Source of the DNA: Imperialibacter sp. EC-SDR9
GTDB taxonomy: Bacteria > Bacteroidota > Bacteroidia > Cytophagales > Cyclobacteriaceae
Length of the DNA stretch: 64,000 bases
Direction of reading: 5' to 3'
Assembly: GCF_902498805.1 (NCBI RefSeq)
Contig: NZ_LR701593.1
Coordinates: 1 to 64,000 of the forward strand
A program made the translations under genes and the position numbers. The first letter of the stretch is position 1. The number at the start of each line of letters is the position of its first letter. Of the stretch, positions 54,520 through 63,082 are shown piece after piece. Under the pieces are notes generated by a model. The model saw only the letters and a program-made list of their open reading frames with translations, ran no database searches and had not been told where the DNA came from.

Positions 54520-55274
54520 TTACTTGGTGGAGATATCGGATCTCCAATTTTTTCCTCTGGTGCCTCAGTCCCACCCAGCGAAACGATATATCCCACGCCA
54601 CCAAGCAGTGCCAAACCTAAACCAGCCTTGACTACCATTGGGACTTTGGCTTTTACCCTAAAGTCTTTAGTGAATACCACCTCATCCCTGTTCCTGCTAT
54701 CACTGATTTTGAAGCGGTAGCTACCACTTTTCACATCCTTGGGAATGATAATGGTAGTATTCCCCACATTCGGGCGCTCTTCGAATACTTTGATCTTGTT
54801 ATCCTCTTCGTAGAGTTCGAACAGCAGCACATTGTCGCCACGCCCGCCTGTCCAGGTGACTTCGTAGGGCTTGCCCCGCTTCAGCACTTTGTAATCGTCG
54901 AAGTTGTCGAGAGCAATGAAAGGCACATAGATATTGCCCTTTAGCTCCAGGCTTACATCCCCTGCAAAGGTGTCTCCCAGCTCTTCCTTGGCATTCCAGG
55001 TAATGGTTTTGTTGCCGCCTACGGCAATGTCTACGCCTATATCGCCACTCACGTGCGCCAGTGGCTGTATGTAGTTATCGGAAGAAGCGTACAGGTAAAG
55101 GGAATACTTCCTATCCAGCCGGTCGTCGTTCAGGTTGTACCTGAGCACCACTTTGCCATCGGGCTCCAGGGCCATTTGAGTGATGACAACGTCCTGAGCG
55201 TATGAAGTAAAAACAGTGAATAAGTTACCCAACAAGAAACTGACCACCCGCTTTGCGGATGAACCAGTCATCAT
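54516..55274 (-). CDS. exported protein with two Ig-like domains and a C-terminal membrane segment
   Basis: 252 residues from the ATG at 55274, which opens a signal peptide (ending TSYAQ). Domain one (about 25-115, with GNKTITWNAKEELGDTFAG) is beta-rich. Domain two (about 125-215, with KPYEVTWTGGRGDNVLLFELY and IIIPKDVKSGSYRFKI) resembles the Kre9/KNH Ser-Thr-rich anchored-protein domain. A hydrophobic helix (VPMVVKAGLGLALLGGVGYIV) near the end anchors it with a short Pro-rich tail. It is the first gene of the operon and overlaps the giant protein gene by 4 nt. Longer frame to 55430 is unlikely. Confidence 0.75.
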   Translation of the reverse strand: MMTGSSAKRVVSFLLGNLFTVFTSYAQDVVITQMALEPDGKVVLRYNLNDDRLDRKYSLYLYASSDNYIQPLAHVSGDIGVDIAVGGNKTITWNAKEELGDTFAGDVSLELKGNIYVPFIALDNFDDYKVLKRGKPYEVTWTGGRGDNVLLFELYEEDNKIKVFEERPNVGNTTIIIPKDVKSGSYRFKISDSRNRDEVVFTKDFRVKAKVPMVVKAGLGLALLGGVGYIVSLGGTEAPEEKIGDPISPPSK

Positions 55275-55445
55275 GCCAGACATATGAGGCGGTTGACAAC
55301 GCTTGAATGACTTTGGAAGTTGTTGGATCATAGCTATTGAAGGTGATAATTCAAAACTAGTCCCATAGCTGTTGTCAGAAATCGAACGCCTGTTACTAGT
55401 GACATCCGTCAGACATCCAAAAGTGCTCAATACTAGCTACTTCTA

Positions 55446-55474
55446 CTGTCGATTTTGCGTCATCTTCTGTCGAT
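55446..55474. promoter_or_regulatory. 21-bp-spaced direct repeat, probable LytTR binding site
   Basis: CTGTCGAT occurs at 55446-55453 and 55467-55474, exactly 21 bp apart (two helical turns), with further matches on both sides. LytTR regulators bind direct repeats at this spacing. It lies about 170 bp upstream of the operon's first gene and 120 bp downstream of a LytTR gene. The rest of 55275-55591 shows nothing else I can support. Confidence 0.5.
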
Positions 55475-55591
55475 ATTCAGTCAAGACCAGGTTATTGCGG
55501 CGAAAAAAGAGAAAGGCAGGGGGTGGGTTTGCGGAGACAGGCTAGCCTGGCTGGTAAAAGTGAAACCGGTAAATGAAGTCTCTTATGGTGG

Positions 55592-56491
55592 TTACGACAG
55601 GCTCAAATGCTTCTTGATCTGTCCTACCCTCGAAACAGCCACCGGCAGTTTCATCCCACCAGTGAGCACCACTTCGGGTGTATCAGAGAAAAGAAATTCG
55701 TCCACGTCATTGAGATTCACGATGCACTTCCTGTGGATACGGATAAACTTCTTTCCAGGCAAGGCCTGCTCCATCGCTTTCATGGAACCTCTAAGCACGT
55801 ACGATTCCTGGGTTCTCGTGTGGAGCCTCACGCAGTAGTCGTCGGCCTCTACCCAGCGAATATCGTCGAGCGCCACTACCCTGCTGCGGTTGCCAGTTTT
55901 GACAATAATGAACTGAGTAGCATCGTCGTACTGTTGGGCTTTCAGCTCCTCATACAACGACTGATTGCTAACCTTCATGGAGCTTAGCTCTTTCACCGTT
56001 AGCTCCAGCGTCAGTATGTTCACAAAAAAATGAAGCGTTATAATCAGGGAGGTGTAAGCCAAAAGAAAAATGGGGCCTTTTTGGAAAGTGTAGAACGTAA
56101 GCCCGCCAATAAATCGCTCGATTGTGGCGGCTCCACCTTGAAAAAACACCTCCTCCATAGCGATGAAGGCAATGCAGAGCAAAAGAACACCAAACACCCA
56201 TCCAAGATAAATAAGTGCCTGACTTTTGTAGTCACCCTCCTTGTCAAATGGGTGCCGCAGGGCGAATACAATCAACGGAATTCCTACCAGCATCCAGATC
56301 AGCCAACTTTTAAGGTGGCCAATGGTCAAATCAAGAAGCGTAATATTAGCGTTAGGGAAAAGGTTATACCTCTGAAGGTAATAATATTGCTGCGCACCCT
56401 CGAAAACGATAAGCGCAGCTATAATTCCAGCGATTATCAATACCGGCTTTATCCAGTTACTTCCTGAAATGGCATTATCATATGACACCAT
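55592..56491 (-). CDS. membrane-bound LytTR-family regulator
   Basis: 299 residues: four membrane segments (about 18-38, 60-78, 92-112 and 138-162), a helical linker, and a C-terminal LytTR domain (about 200-295) with WVEADDYCVRL and FIRIHRKCIVNLNDV. No receiver or kinase domain is present, so it is a one-component membrane regulator. It directly precedes the caspase/kelch operon on the same strand, with a 21-bp-spaced repeat between them; it is the best candidate for controlling that operon. Confidence 0.88.
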   Translation of the reverse strand: MVSYDNAISGSNWIKPVLIIAGIIAALIVFEGAQQYYYLQRYNLFPNANITLLDLTIGHLKSWLIWMLVGIPLIVFALRHPFDKEGDYKSQALIYLGWVFGVLLLCIAFIAMEEVFFQGGAATIERFIGGLTFYTFQKGPIFLLAYTSLIITLHFFVNILTLELTVKELSSMKVSNQSLYEELKAQQYDDATQFIIVKTGNRSRVVALDDIRWVEADDYCVRLHTRTQESYVLRGSMKAMEQALPGKKFIRIHRKCIVNLNDVDEFLFSDTPEVVLTGGMKLPVAVSRVGQIKKHLSLS

Positions 56492-56759
56492 ATCTTCTTT
56501 TGAGACTTGTCAGGTTCGGTTTCAATGATCTTCTAAACTAGTCAATTGGATTTAAAAAAAATTGCGAAGCCTGACATTACGACCCCACGCCGAAAGTCAC
56601 AAACCGCATTTTCTGTTTATTTTTGAGTATGGAGCAAATTTGCCTGGCACCTCTGCCGATAACAGTATCATTGCTTGTGTTAGCTATTTGGTTGATAGCT
56701 CAATTTCCAAAAAGCTTAACGCTTCAAAAATGGTCTAATAAGCCTCCTTCATTTATCGA

Positions 56760-57443
56760 TCACAGCCTTATCGCCACGCCAAAAGTAGGATAAGCCCTCT
56801 TTTCTGATGGCGAATAGTTTATCGTGACATTGTAAAACACAGACCTATCTTTGTCCAAATTTTTTCGAATCACCCCAAACCCCAAATGTACAAGGTGTGC
56901 ATCAAATCGGTCGTCATATACTGTGTCGCCTGAAATTTTCACTTTGTAAAAATCGTGGCTGTACAACGGCTGGATCACAAGTGTATTTGTTTCAGTAACA
57001 TCAAAACTAAAGGGAATACCGCCGACCAGTTGGGCAAATGTGGCTGTGCCATTTTCTACTTTGTCGGTGGAGGCGGCAAAGCCCGCACCACCATAAAGTG
57101 ACAGATGAAAAACACCTTCATTAGGTAAAAGCGCATACTTGGCGAAACCGCTGAGTCCGGCACTAAAAAGGCCCAGGCCAAAAGAACCACCCACATCCAG
57201 CCGCTCTGCCAGGCCATACTGTGCCTGAATATTGATCCACGGCGCAGGCACTTTGAAGGGATTTAGCTTAACTGTTTGTGAGGCTGAGTCGGTGGTGTAA
57301 GAGGGAACCACATTGTAGGAAATGCCAATGGCACCATCGAATTCTTTCTTCCCAGCCGTTTTTCCATCCTGAAAGAGCACACCTGTACTCACACATCCGG
57401 TGCATAGCGCAGCAAGTAGCAGCATTAAAAAAATAGTTTTCAT
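56760..57443 (-). CDS. outer-membrane beta-barrel lipoprotein of unknown function
   Basis: 227 residues with a lipobox (ALCTGC, Cys17). The rest alternates hydrophobic and polar residues in about eight strands, with Gly-rich turns, typical of a small barrel-like outer-membrane protein. It ends FGVAIRL. I do not recognise the family. Region 56492-56759 between it and the LytTR gene holds no supported gene. Confidence 0.65.
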   Translation of the reverse strand: MKTIFLMLLLAALCTGCVSTGVLFQDGKTAGKKEFDGAIGISYNVVPSYTTDSASQTVKLNPFKVPAPWINIQAQYGLAERLDVGGSFGLGLFSAGLSGFAKYALLPNEGVFHLSLYGGAGFAASTDKVENGTATFAQLVGGIPFSFDVTETNTLVIQPLYSHDFYKVKISGDTVYDDRFDAHLVHLGFGVIRKNLDKDRSVFYNVTINYSPSEKRAYPTFGVAIRL

Positions 57444-57545
57444 AAGTCAAAAAAGTAAAGGTAAATAAAGTCATTTATACATTATTCATGCCAGATTGCT
57501 TGGGCCAGGCAGTAGCGTTTGTTGCTGAATACCCTGCCGTATTCC

Positions 57546-57557
57546 TGATTGCAATCA
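57546..57557. promoter_or_regulatory. FNR-type box TGAT-N4-ATCA before the DUF3500 gene
   Basis: Perfect TGAT TGCA ATCA, followed by A, so nine of ten positions match the full FNR consensus TTGAT-N4-ATCAA. Its centre is about 59 bp before the DUF3500 start and about 108 bp before the divergent lipoprotein gene. Confidence 0.45.
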
Positions 57558-57610
57558 AACATTATTGACTTATATTGAGCTGGCCTTCGGCAACTACTTA
57601 AACAACTCCA

Positions 57611-58678
57611 ATGAAATACCTACTAACCTTCATCACCTTTCTCACATTGACATCCAGCACGCTGCTCAGCCAAAGTGCCCAGGAAATTGTAGACGTTACC
57701 AAAGTGTTCCTGAAGACCCTGAGTGCAGAAGAGCTTCAGCAAATCAGTTTATCGTTTGACGACCCGGCTCGGGAAAAATGGACGAACCTGCCTGTTGGCA
57801 TGGTGCCCAGGCCAGGCAAGAGATATGGCGACCTCTCAGAGGCAAGTATGCTTCAGTTTCACCGGGTGCTTACCACGCTGTTTAGCTCGCAGGGCTACCT
57901 GAAGGTGACCAGCATCATGCAGCTGGACGACATTTTGAATGTTGTGTACGACTCCACCTTTAGAAGAGGAAACATTTCCAAAGAAGGGCTGGCTCAAATC
58001 AAGAAACTCGATTGGGAATACGGCAATTACTATATTTCTCTATGGGGCACACCCGACGTGAAAGAACCCTGGGGGCTTAATTTGGGTGGTCATCACATCG
58101 CCATCAGCCTGTCGATGGCCGATGGTAGATATTCACTTACCCCCCTCTTTATCGGCACCGATCCTGCTGAGGTGCGCATTACAAAATTTGCCGGACTCAG
58201 GGTACTGAGCAAAGAAGAGGACTATGGCTTTCTGCTGATCAACGCTTTGACTGAACAGCAAAAGAAAGTGGCTACATTAAGCCAAAAGGTACCCGGCGAC
58301 ATTATCACCAACCCCAGCGGGCCGAAAAGAATTGACGACTACTACGGTATAAAAGCCTCCGACATGAACAAGGAACAAAAAGGGCTACTTGAATGGCTTA
58401 TCAAAGAATATGTCGATAACCTGGAGCATGACGGTGCAAAGAGGGCTTATGACAAGCTGCTTAAGACTGGGATCGATAATATCTACTTCGCCTGGATAGG
58501 AAGCTATGAGGCGAGAAGCCCGCATTACTATATCATCAATGGCCCTGACTTCATGATCGAGTACGACAACGTGGGTTTTGACAACGACGGCAATCATATT
58601 CATGCCATCTGGAGGGAAAAAGGAGCCGATTTTGGGGAGGACATTCTCAAGGCGCACTATTTGGGCCACAAGCATTAG
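57611..58678 (+). CDS. DUF3500-family exported protein
   Basis: 355 residues with a signal peptide (about 1-20, ending LLSQ). The domain is recognised from the LPVGMVPRPGKRYGDLSEASM region (61-81), LNLGGHHIAISLSM, and SPHYYIINGPDFMIEYDNV near the end. Conserved His and Asp/Asn residues (GHH; HYY; DNV) could bind a metal, but no function is known. An FNR-like box lies upstream. A small membrane protein gene follows 19 bp downstream. Confidence 0.85.
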   Translation: MKYLLTFITFLTLTSSTLLSQSAQEIVDVTKVFLKTLSAEELQQISLSFDDPAREKWTNLPVGMVPRPGKRYGDLSEASMLQFHRVLTTLFSSQGYLKVTSIMQLDDILNVVYDSTFRRGNISKEGLAQIKKLDWEYGNYYISLWGTPDVKEPWGLNLGGHHIAISLSMADGRYSLTPLFIGTDPAEVRITKFAGLRVLSKEEDYGFLLINALTEQQKKVATLSQKVPGDIITNPSGPKRIDDYYGIKASDMNKEQKGLLEWLIKEYVDNLEHDGAKRAYDKLLKTGIDNIYFAWIGSYEARSPHYYIINGPDFMIEYDNVGFDNDGNHIHAIWREKGADFGEDILKAHYLGHKH

Positions 58679-58697
58679 TCAATAGACAGCGATTGGG

Positions 58698-59216
58698 ATG
58701 AATAGACGATTGGCCCTATTGATCGGCTTTGCGCTGGCGGCGATCCTGACATTTGGAGGCTTGCTCTACTACGCCCTTCGAACTAAGGTGACAGATGTTT
58801 CATCCTTTGAGCCTTATAGCGAAATAGTAGGCACAACTGTTGTTTTGAAACGTCCGGCAGTCATTGTCAGAAACCTTGATGCCTTTGTAAATGAGCACCC
58901 TTATTTACTAATCGAGATAGATCAGGGCCTTTTTGAAGGCACCGAAGCTATAGACACGCTGCCGATAGGTACCTCGCTGGAGATTCAAAAAGCAAAGCAC
59001 TTCACAAACGGCTCCAGTGGATTCGCACATGCGTTTGTGCTCGGTTGGGTGGAATTACCTGGCAGCGGGAAAATTGTTCCGTTTGAATATGGCTGGGGTG
59101 AGCAACACATTTCACTTTATGACGAAGAGGTAGAATACTGGACGTACCCGATGGCCTTATGGCAGGAAAATGCGAATGCAAGAAAGTTCTACGTAAAGCA
59201 CTCAAATTTACAGTGA
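58698..59216 (+). CDS. small exported protein of unknown function
   Basis: 172 residues with one N-terminal membrane segment (LALLIGFALAAILTFGGLLYYAL). The rest is a soluble beta-rich domain with VVLKRPAVIVRNLD and YEYGWGEQH-like features. It follows the DUF3500 gene by 19 bp. I do not recognise it. Confidence 0.6.
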   Translation: MNRRLALLIGFALAAILTFGGLLYYALRTKVTDVSSFEPYSEIVGTTVVLKRPAVIVRNLDAFVNEHPYLLIEIDQGLFEGTEAIDTLPIGTSLEIQKAKHFTNGSSGFAHAFVLGWVELPGSGKIVPFEYGWGEQHISLYDEEVEYWTYPMALWQENANARKFYVKHSNLQ

Positions 59217-59404
59217 CGTCGACTATTGATTCAGAGAATGGTTTTCCCTTGCACCAGAAATCAAAAAACGCCATCATCAATCCACAAAAAAGGTGAAAAA
59301 AATACAGCTCGGCGTGTACCAAAACCGCCTGAAGGGTACTTACAACCAATGAACTAAATCACATCTGTTTTTAAAATTTGATATTCACCAATACACTTAA
59401 AACT

Positions 59405-59821
59405 ATGAACCTGCTTCGCTTTGAACTACCTGCTCGTTTTCATGACTATGGATTGCTTGTGTTGCGACTTGCTTTTGGCTTCTCCCTCATGTACGGCCAT
59501 GGCTGGGGCAAAATGATGCGGTTATTCGGCCCCGACGAAATTAAGTTTGCCGACCCCTTCGGCTTTGGCCCAGCCTTCACATTGAGTTTCGCAGTATTCG
59601 CTGAGGTAATCTGCGCCATATTAGTAATGGCGGGGCTATTTACAAGAGCAGCGTTGATCCCACCCTTTATCACGGTAGCAACTGCGTTCTTTACAGTTCA
59701 CTTCAGTCAGGAATTTGGGCAACAGGAAAAAGTAATATTGTTCAGTTTTGCCTTTCTGGCTCTGTTTTTCACCGGCCCGGGAAAAATATCCCTTGATGCC
59801 TACCTCAAGAAGGACAACTAG
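59405..59821 (+). CDS. DoxX-family membrane protein
   Basis: 138 residues from the ATG at 59405 with four membrane segments. The family N-terminal region LLVLRLAFGFSLMYGHGWGK and the AVFAEVICAILVMAGLFTR segment are present. DoxX proteins are quinone- or thiosulfate-linked membrane subunits in some organisms, but the role here is not known. It lies 53 bp before a dienelactone hydrolase gene. Confidence 0.85.
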   Translation: MNLLRFELPARFHDYGLLVLRLAFGFSLMYGHGWGKMMRLFGPDEIKFADPFGFGPAFTLSFAVFAEVICAILVMAGLFTRAALIPPFITVATAFFTVHFSQEFGQQEKVILFSFAFLALFFTGPGKISLDAYLKKDN

Positions 59822-59874
59822 ACAGAAAGTTGTCTTATCAATATTTGAAATATTTACACTGAACTACATTTCAC

Positions 59875-60762
59875 ATGAAAGAGCTAAAGAAGGAAGATGT
59901 CAGCCAGGAAGTATTTGACCTTTATGATGACTACGCACATAGCCGGATTGACAGACGACAGTTTCTGAACAAACTATCCACCTATGCGATTGGTGGCGTA
60001 ACGGTGATGTCTCTGATGAGCTTCCTGATGCCGGATTACAAAGGTAAAGTGCAGATACCTCAGAATGACTCCCGACTGGTATCTGATTATATCACCTATC
60101 AATCTCCAAAAGGGGGAGGAGAAATGAAAGCTCTACTAAGCCGACCAGCGAATGCAAATGGCAAGCTCCCTGGAATTATCGTTGTTCATGAAAACCGTGG
60201 GCTAAATCTGCACATTGAAGACGTAGGGAGAAGGGCTGCTCTGGCTGGCTTTGTTTCGATAGCGCCTGATGCCCTCACACCACTTGGGGGCTATCCTGGA
60301 AATGACGACGACGGTCGTGCCTTGCAAAGCAAAAGAGACCGTGATGAAATGCTGGAAGACTTCATCGCTGCCTATGAGTACCTGACTGCAAGTCCGCAGT
60401 GTACAGGTAAAATAGGGGTGGTAGGCTTTTGCTTCGGAGGAAGTATTTCAAATCTGATGGCAGTAAAAGTTCCTGGTTTGTCAGCAGCGGTTCCTTTTTA
60501 TGGCGGACAGCCCCCCATCGACTTGGTTCCAAACATCAAGGCACCACTGATGTTGCACTATGCCGGTCTGGACACGAGAGTAAATGAAGGCTGGCCCGCT
60601 TACGAAGCTGCGCTTAAGGCGAACGGAAAGCCGTACAAAGCCTACATTTACCCTGATGTGAATCATGGATTTCATAACGATACCACACCGAGATATGACA
60701 AAGAAGCAGCTGAGTTGGCCTGGGAGCGGACTACAGCTTTCTTTAAAGAAAATCTACTGTAA
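59875..60762 (+). CDS. dienelactone-hydrolase-family protein with an N-terminal Tat-like signal
   Basis: 295 residues, alpha/beta hydrolase. The catalytic site is Cys186 in VVGFCFGGS, Asp233 and His264 in NHGFHND, with Glu106 in HENRG. The N-terminus carries a cytoplasmic lead then DRRQFLNKLSTYAIGGV, a twin-arginine-like signal, suggesting export of a folded enzyme. It resembles YghX-type hydrolases. Substrate unknown. Confidence 0.87.
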   Translation: MKELKKEDVSQEVFDLYDDYAHSRIDRRQFLNKLSTYAIGGVTVMSLMSFLMPDYKGKVQIPQNDSRLVSDYITYQSPKGGGEMKALLSRPANANGKLPGIIVVHENRGLNLHIEDVGRRAALAGFVSIAPDALTPLGGYPGNDDDGRALQSKRDRDEMLEDFIAAYEYLTASPQCTGKIGVVGFCFGGSISNLMAVKVPGLSAAVPFYGGQPPIDLVPNIKAPLMLHYAGLDTRVNEGWPAYEAALKANGKPYKAYIYPDVNHGFHNDTTPRYDKEAAELAWERTTAFFKENLL

Positions 60763-60800
60763 ACGACAAAAGTAGGTCTCAAATTTTATATCCAGATTCT

Positions 60801-61937
60801 ATGATCATCAAAGCTTCAACAGGTGCAGCAGTTCTGCTCTTGACTCAATTAATGACGTTGTCGTCTACAGAAATAGCAAAACGACAGCCTATAGCGAACG
60901 GCATCTCTTTCTACGTAGGCACTTATACCCGTGGAGAAAGCAAGGGCATCTATCGATATCAGCTTCAACCTGACGGCAAGCTGAAGAGCTTCGGGCTAGC
61001 CGCTGAGTCGGAAAACCCATCATTTCTGGCAAAAAGCCTCGACGGCAAGTACTTGTTGGCGGCCAACGAAAACAGAGATGATGCAGGTGGTGGTGGCACC
61101 ATTACGTCGTTTGAGATAAATGGCGAGGCTTTGTCTCTCATCGATAAAAAGCCATCAGGAGGGGCTTCGCCTTGCTTTGTAACAATCGATAAATCTGGTT
61201 ATGTGTTTGCGGCCAACTATAGCAGTGGGAATGTAGGGTTGCTACGGTTAGGTTCCTCAGGCATGCTAGAAGGCCCATTGCACGTGCTGCAACACGAGGG
61301 CGAAGGATCTCACGCAAGGCAAAAGGGGCCGCATGCGCATTCTGTTTGGTTCGAGCCAAAGGGAAACACAATCATCTCAGTCGATTTTGGCACCAACGAA
61401 CTCTGGTTTTCGACCCTGGATAAAGGCAATGAAAAATTGGTTCCGACAGCCCCTTACAAACTGGCGATGGCTCCGGAAGCTGGTCCACGACACATGGCTT
61501 TCCATCCCAAAGGCAGCTGGGCATATGTAGTCAATGAACTATCGTCCACAATAACTCAAATAAACAAAAATAATGTGGGGCATTACCAAATTGCCAGCTC
61601 CATTAGTACACTGCCCACCGGATATGGAGAAACCAGCAGTTGCGCCGACATCCATATTTCCGATGATGGAAAGTTCCTTTATGCCTCCAACAGGGGGCAC
61701 AACAGCATAGCGATTTATCAGGTCAATTCATCGAACGGCAGCCTGACACTTGTAGGGCATGAGGGTGTGCGGGGCGACTGGCCCAGAAATTTTACGCTAT
61801 CCCCCGGCGGCGACTACTTGCTTGTGGCTAATCAAAAATCTAACAATATCATTTCGTTTAAGCGTGACAAGAAGAGCGGCAAGCTGGAGTTTGTTAGTGA
61901 GATAGAGGCTCCCAGTCCTGTTTGCTTGTTGTTCTAA
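60801..61937 (+). CDS. lactonase-type seven-bladed propeller protein
   Basis: 378 residues with a weak signal peptide (about 1-22). The propeller contains repeated blades with SFLAKSLDGKYLLAANEN, VTIDKSGYVFAANYSSGN and DGKFLYASNRGHNSIAIY, of the 6-phosphogluconolactonase type; the ligand-binding residues of the KGPHAHS segment are present. An exported version may hydrolyse sugar lactones in the periplasm. It follows the dienelactone-hydrolase gene and precedes the KDG kinase pair. Confidence 0.88.
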   Translation: MIIKASTGAAVLLLTQLMTLSSTEIAKRQPIANGISFYVGTYTRGESKGIYRYQLQPDGKLKSFGLAAESENPSFLAKSLDGKYLLAANENRDDAGGGGTITSFEINGEALSLIDKKPSGGASPCFVTIDKSGYVFAANYSSGNVGLLRLGSSGMLEGPLHVLQHEGEGSHARQKGPHAHSVWFEPKGNTIISVDFGTNELWFSTLDKGNEKLVPTAPYKLAMAPEAGPRHMAFHPKGSWAYVVNELSSTITQINKNNVGHYQIASSISTLPTGYGETSSCADIHISDDGKFLYASNRGHNSIAIYQVNSSNGSLTLVGHEGVRGDWPRNFTLSPGGDYLLVANQKSNNIISFKRDKKSGKLEFVSEIEAPSPVCLLF

Positions 61938-61960
61938 CACAGTCTTATGATCACTGGTTA

Positions 61961-61999
61961 AAAAAAGGGGAATCATACGACTGACATGTGATTCCCCAA
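61961..61999 (-). terminator. terminator of the KDG kinase unit
   Basis: Arms GGGGAATCA and TGATTCCCC around a 13-nt loop; on the minus strand it is followed by seven T. Confidence 0.75.
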
Positions 62000-62013
62000 C
62001 TTTGCTTTGGGCG

Positions 62014-63054
62014 TTACCGTGCTACTCTGCCTGAAGCATCTCCCGCCATCAACTTCTTCACCTCCTCAAGCGTTGCCAGGTTAGCATCTCCCACAATCGT
62101 GTGCTTGAGGCACGAGGCGGCCACAGCAAAATTGAGTGCATGCTGATCATCGTCCGGATAAGTGAGCAAACCATAAATGAGGCCTCCCATAAAGGAGTCT
62201 CCTCCACCTACCCTATCCACGATATGCGTAATTTGATATTCAGGGGATTTGAACATGGTCGTTCCATCATAGAGCACACCTGCCCAGGTATTGTGTGACG
62301 CAGAAATGGAGCCTCTTAGCGTGGTGATTACTTTCTTAGCATTCGGAAATTTCTTCATCATTTGCTGGCAAACCGATAGGAATGCTTCGGCCTTTACTTG
62401 CTCTCCTTGCTTGGTGATGTCCAGGCCGTCTGGCTTGATGCCGAAGTGTTTTTCGGCGTCCTCTTCGTTGCCTAAAATGATGTCGCAATAAGAGGTTAGC
62501 TCTGTCATGATTTCCTTAGGTTCAACTCCATACTTCCAAAGCTTTGCCCTATAATTCAGGTCCGTCGAGATTGTAAGGCCCATTTTGCGGGCTGTTTGCA
62601 CACCCTCCAGGCAAGCATCAGCTGCACCTTGTGATATAGCCGGTGTAATACCAGTCCAGTGAAACCACCGGGCACCCGAAAATACACTCTCCCAATCAAC
62701 CATGCCCTTTTTTATTTCCGCTATCGCAGAATGAGCCCGGTCGTAAACCACTTTACTGCCTCTGCTCACCGCACCGGTTTCCAGAAAGTATATGCCGAGT
62801 CGGTCTCCGCCAAAAATAATTTTATCTGTTCCAACGCCCCTTTTGCGCATCTCCATTAACGCACACTCGCCGAGGTCATTTTTTGGCAGCCGGGTAACAA
62901 AGTCTACCGGAATCCCATAATTGGCAAGTGATACAGCCACGTTTGACTCACCTCCGCCATAAACTACATCAAAACTTGTTGTCTGCGAGAACCTTAAAAC
63001 TCTTGGGGTTCCAAGGCGCAACATGATCTCACCAAAGGTTACTACTTTTTTCAT
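62014..63054 (-). CDS. kdgK: 2-dehydro-3-deoxygluconokinase-like PfkB kinase
   Basis: 346 residues from the ATG at 63054. PfkB/ribokinase family: the substrate-binding GGGESNVAVSLA (35-46) and the ATP-binding DRVGGGDSFMGGLIYGL (near 285-301, with catalytic Asp) are intact, and FLETGAVSRGSKVVYDR is typical of KDG kinases. It phosphorylates 2-keto-3-deoxygluconate in uronate breakdown. A transporter gene ends 28 bp upstream on the same strand. Confidence 0.9.
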   Translation of the reverse strand: MKKVVTFGEIMLRLGTPRVLRFSQTTSFDVVYGGGESNVAVSLANYGIPVDFVTRLPKNDLGECALMEMRKRGVGTDKIIFGGDRLGIYFLETGAVSRGSKVVYDRAHSAIAEIKKGMVDWESVFSGARWFHWTGITPAISQGAADACLEGVQTARKMGLTISTDLNYRAKLWKYGVEPKEIMTELTSYCDIILGNEEDAEKHFGIKPDGLDITKQGEQVKAEAFLSVCQQMMKKFPNAKKVITTLRGSISASHNTWAGVLYDGTTMFKSPEYQITHIVDRVGGGDSFMGGLIYGLLTYPDDDQHALNFAVAASCLKHTIVGDANLATLEEVKKLMAGDASGRVAR

Positions 63055-63082
63055 GGTCAATTCTTTTTCAAGATGTTATCAG

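Noticed and set aside
56629-56793. Plus-strand frame of 54 codons with one hydrophobic stretch
   Set aside because: Overlaps the end of the lipoprotein gene, lacks a ribosome site and has no family resemblance.
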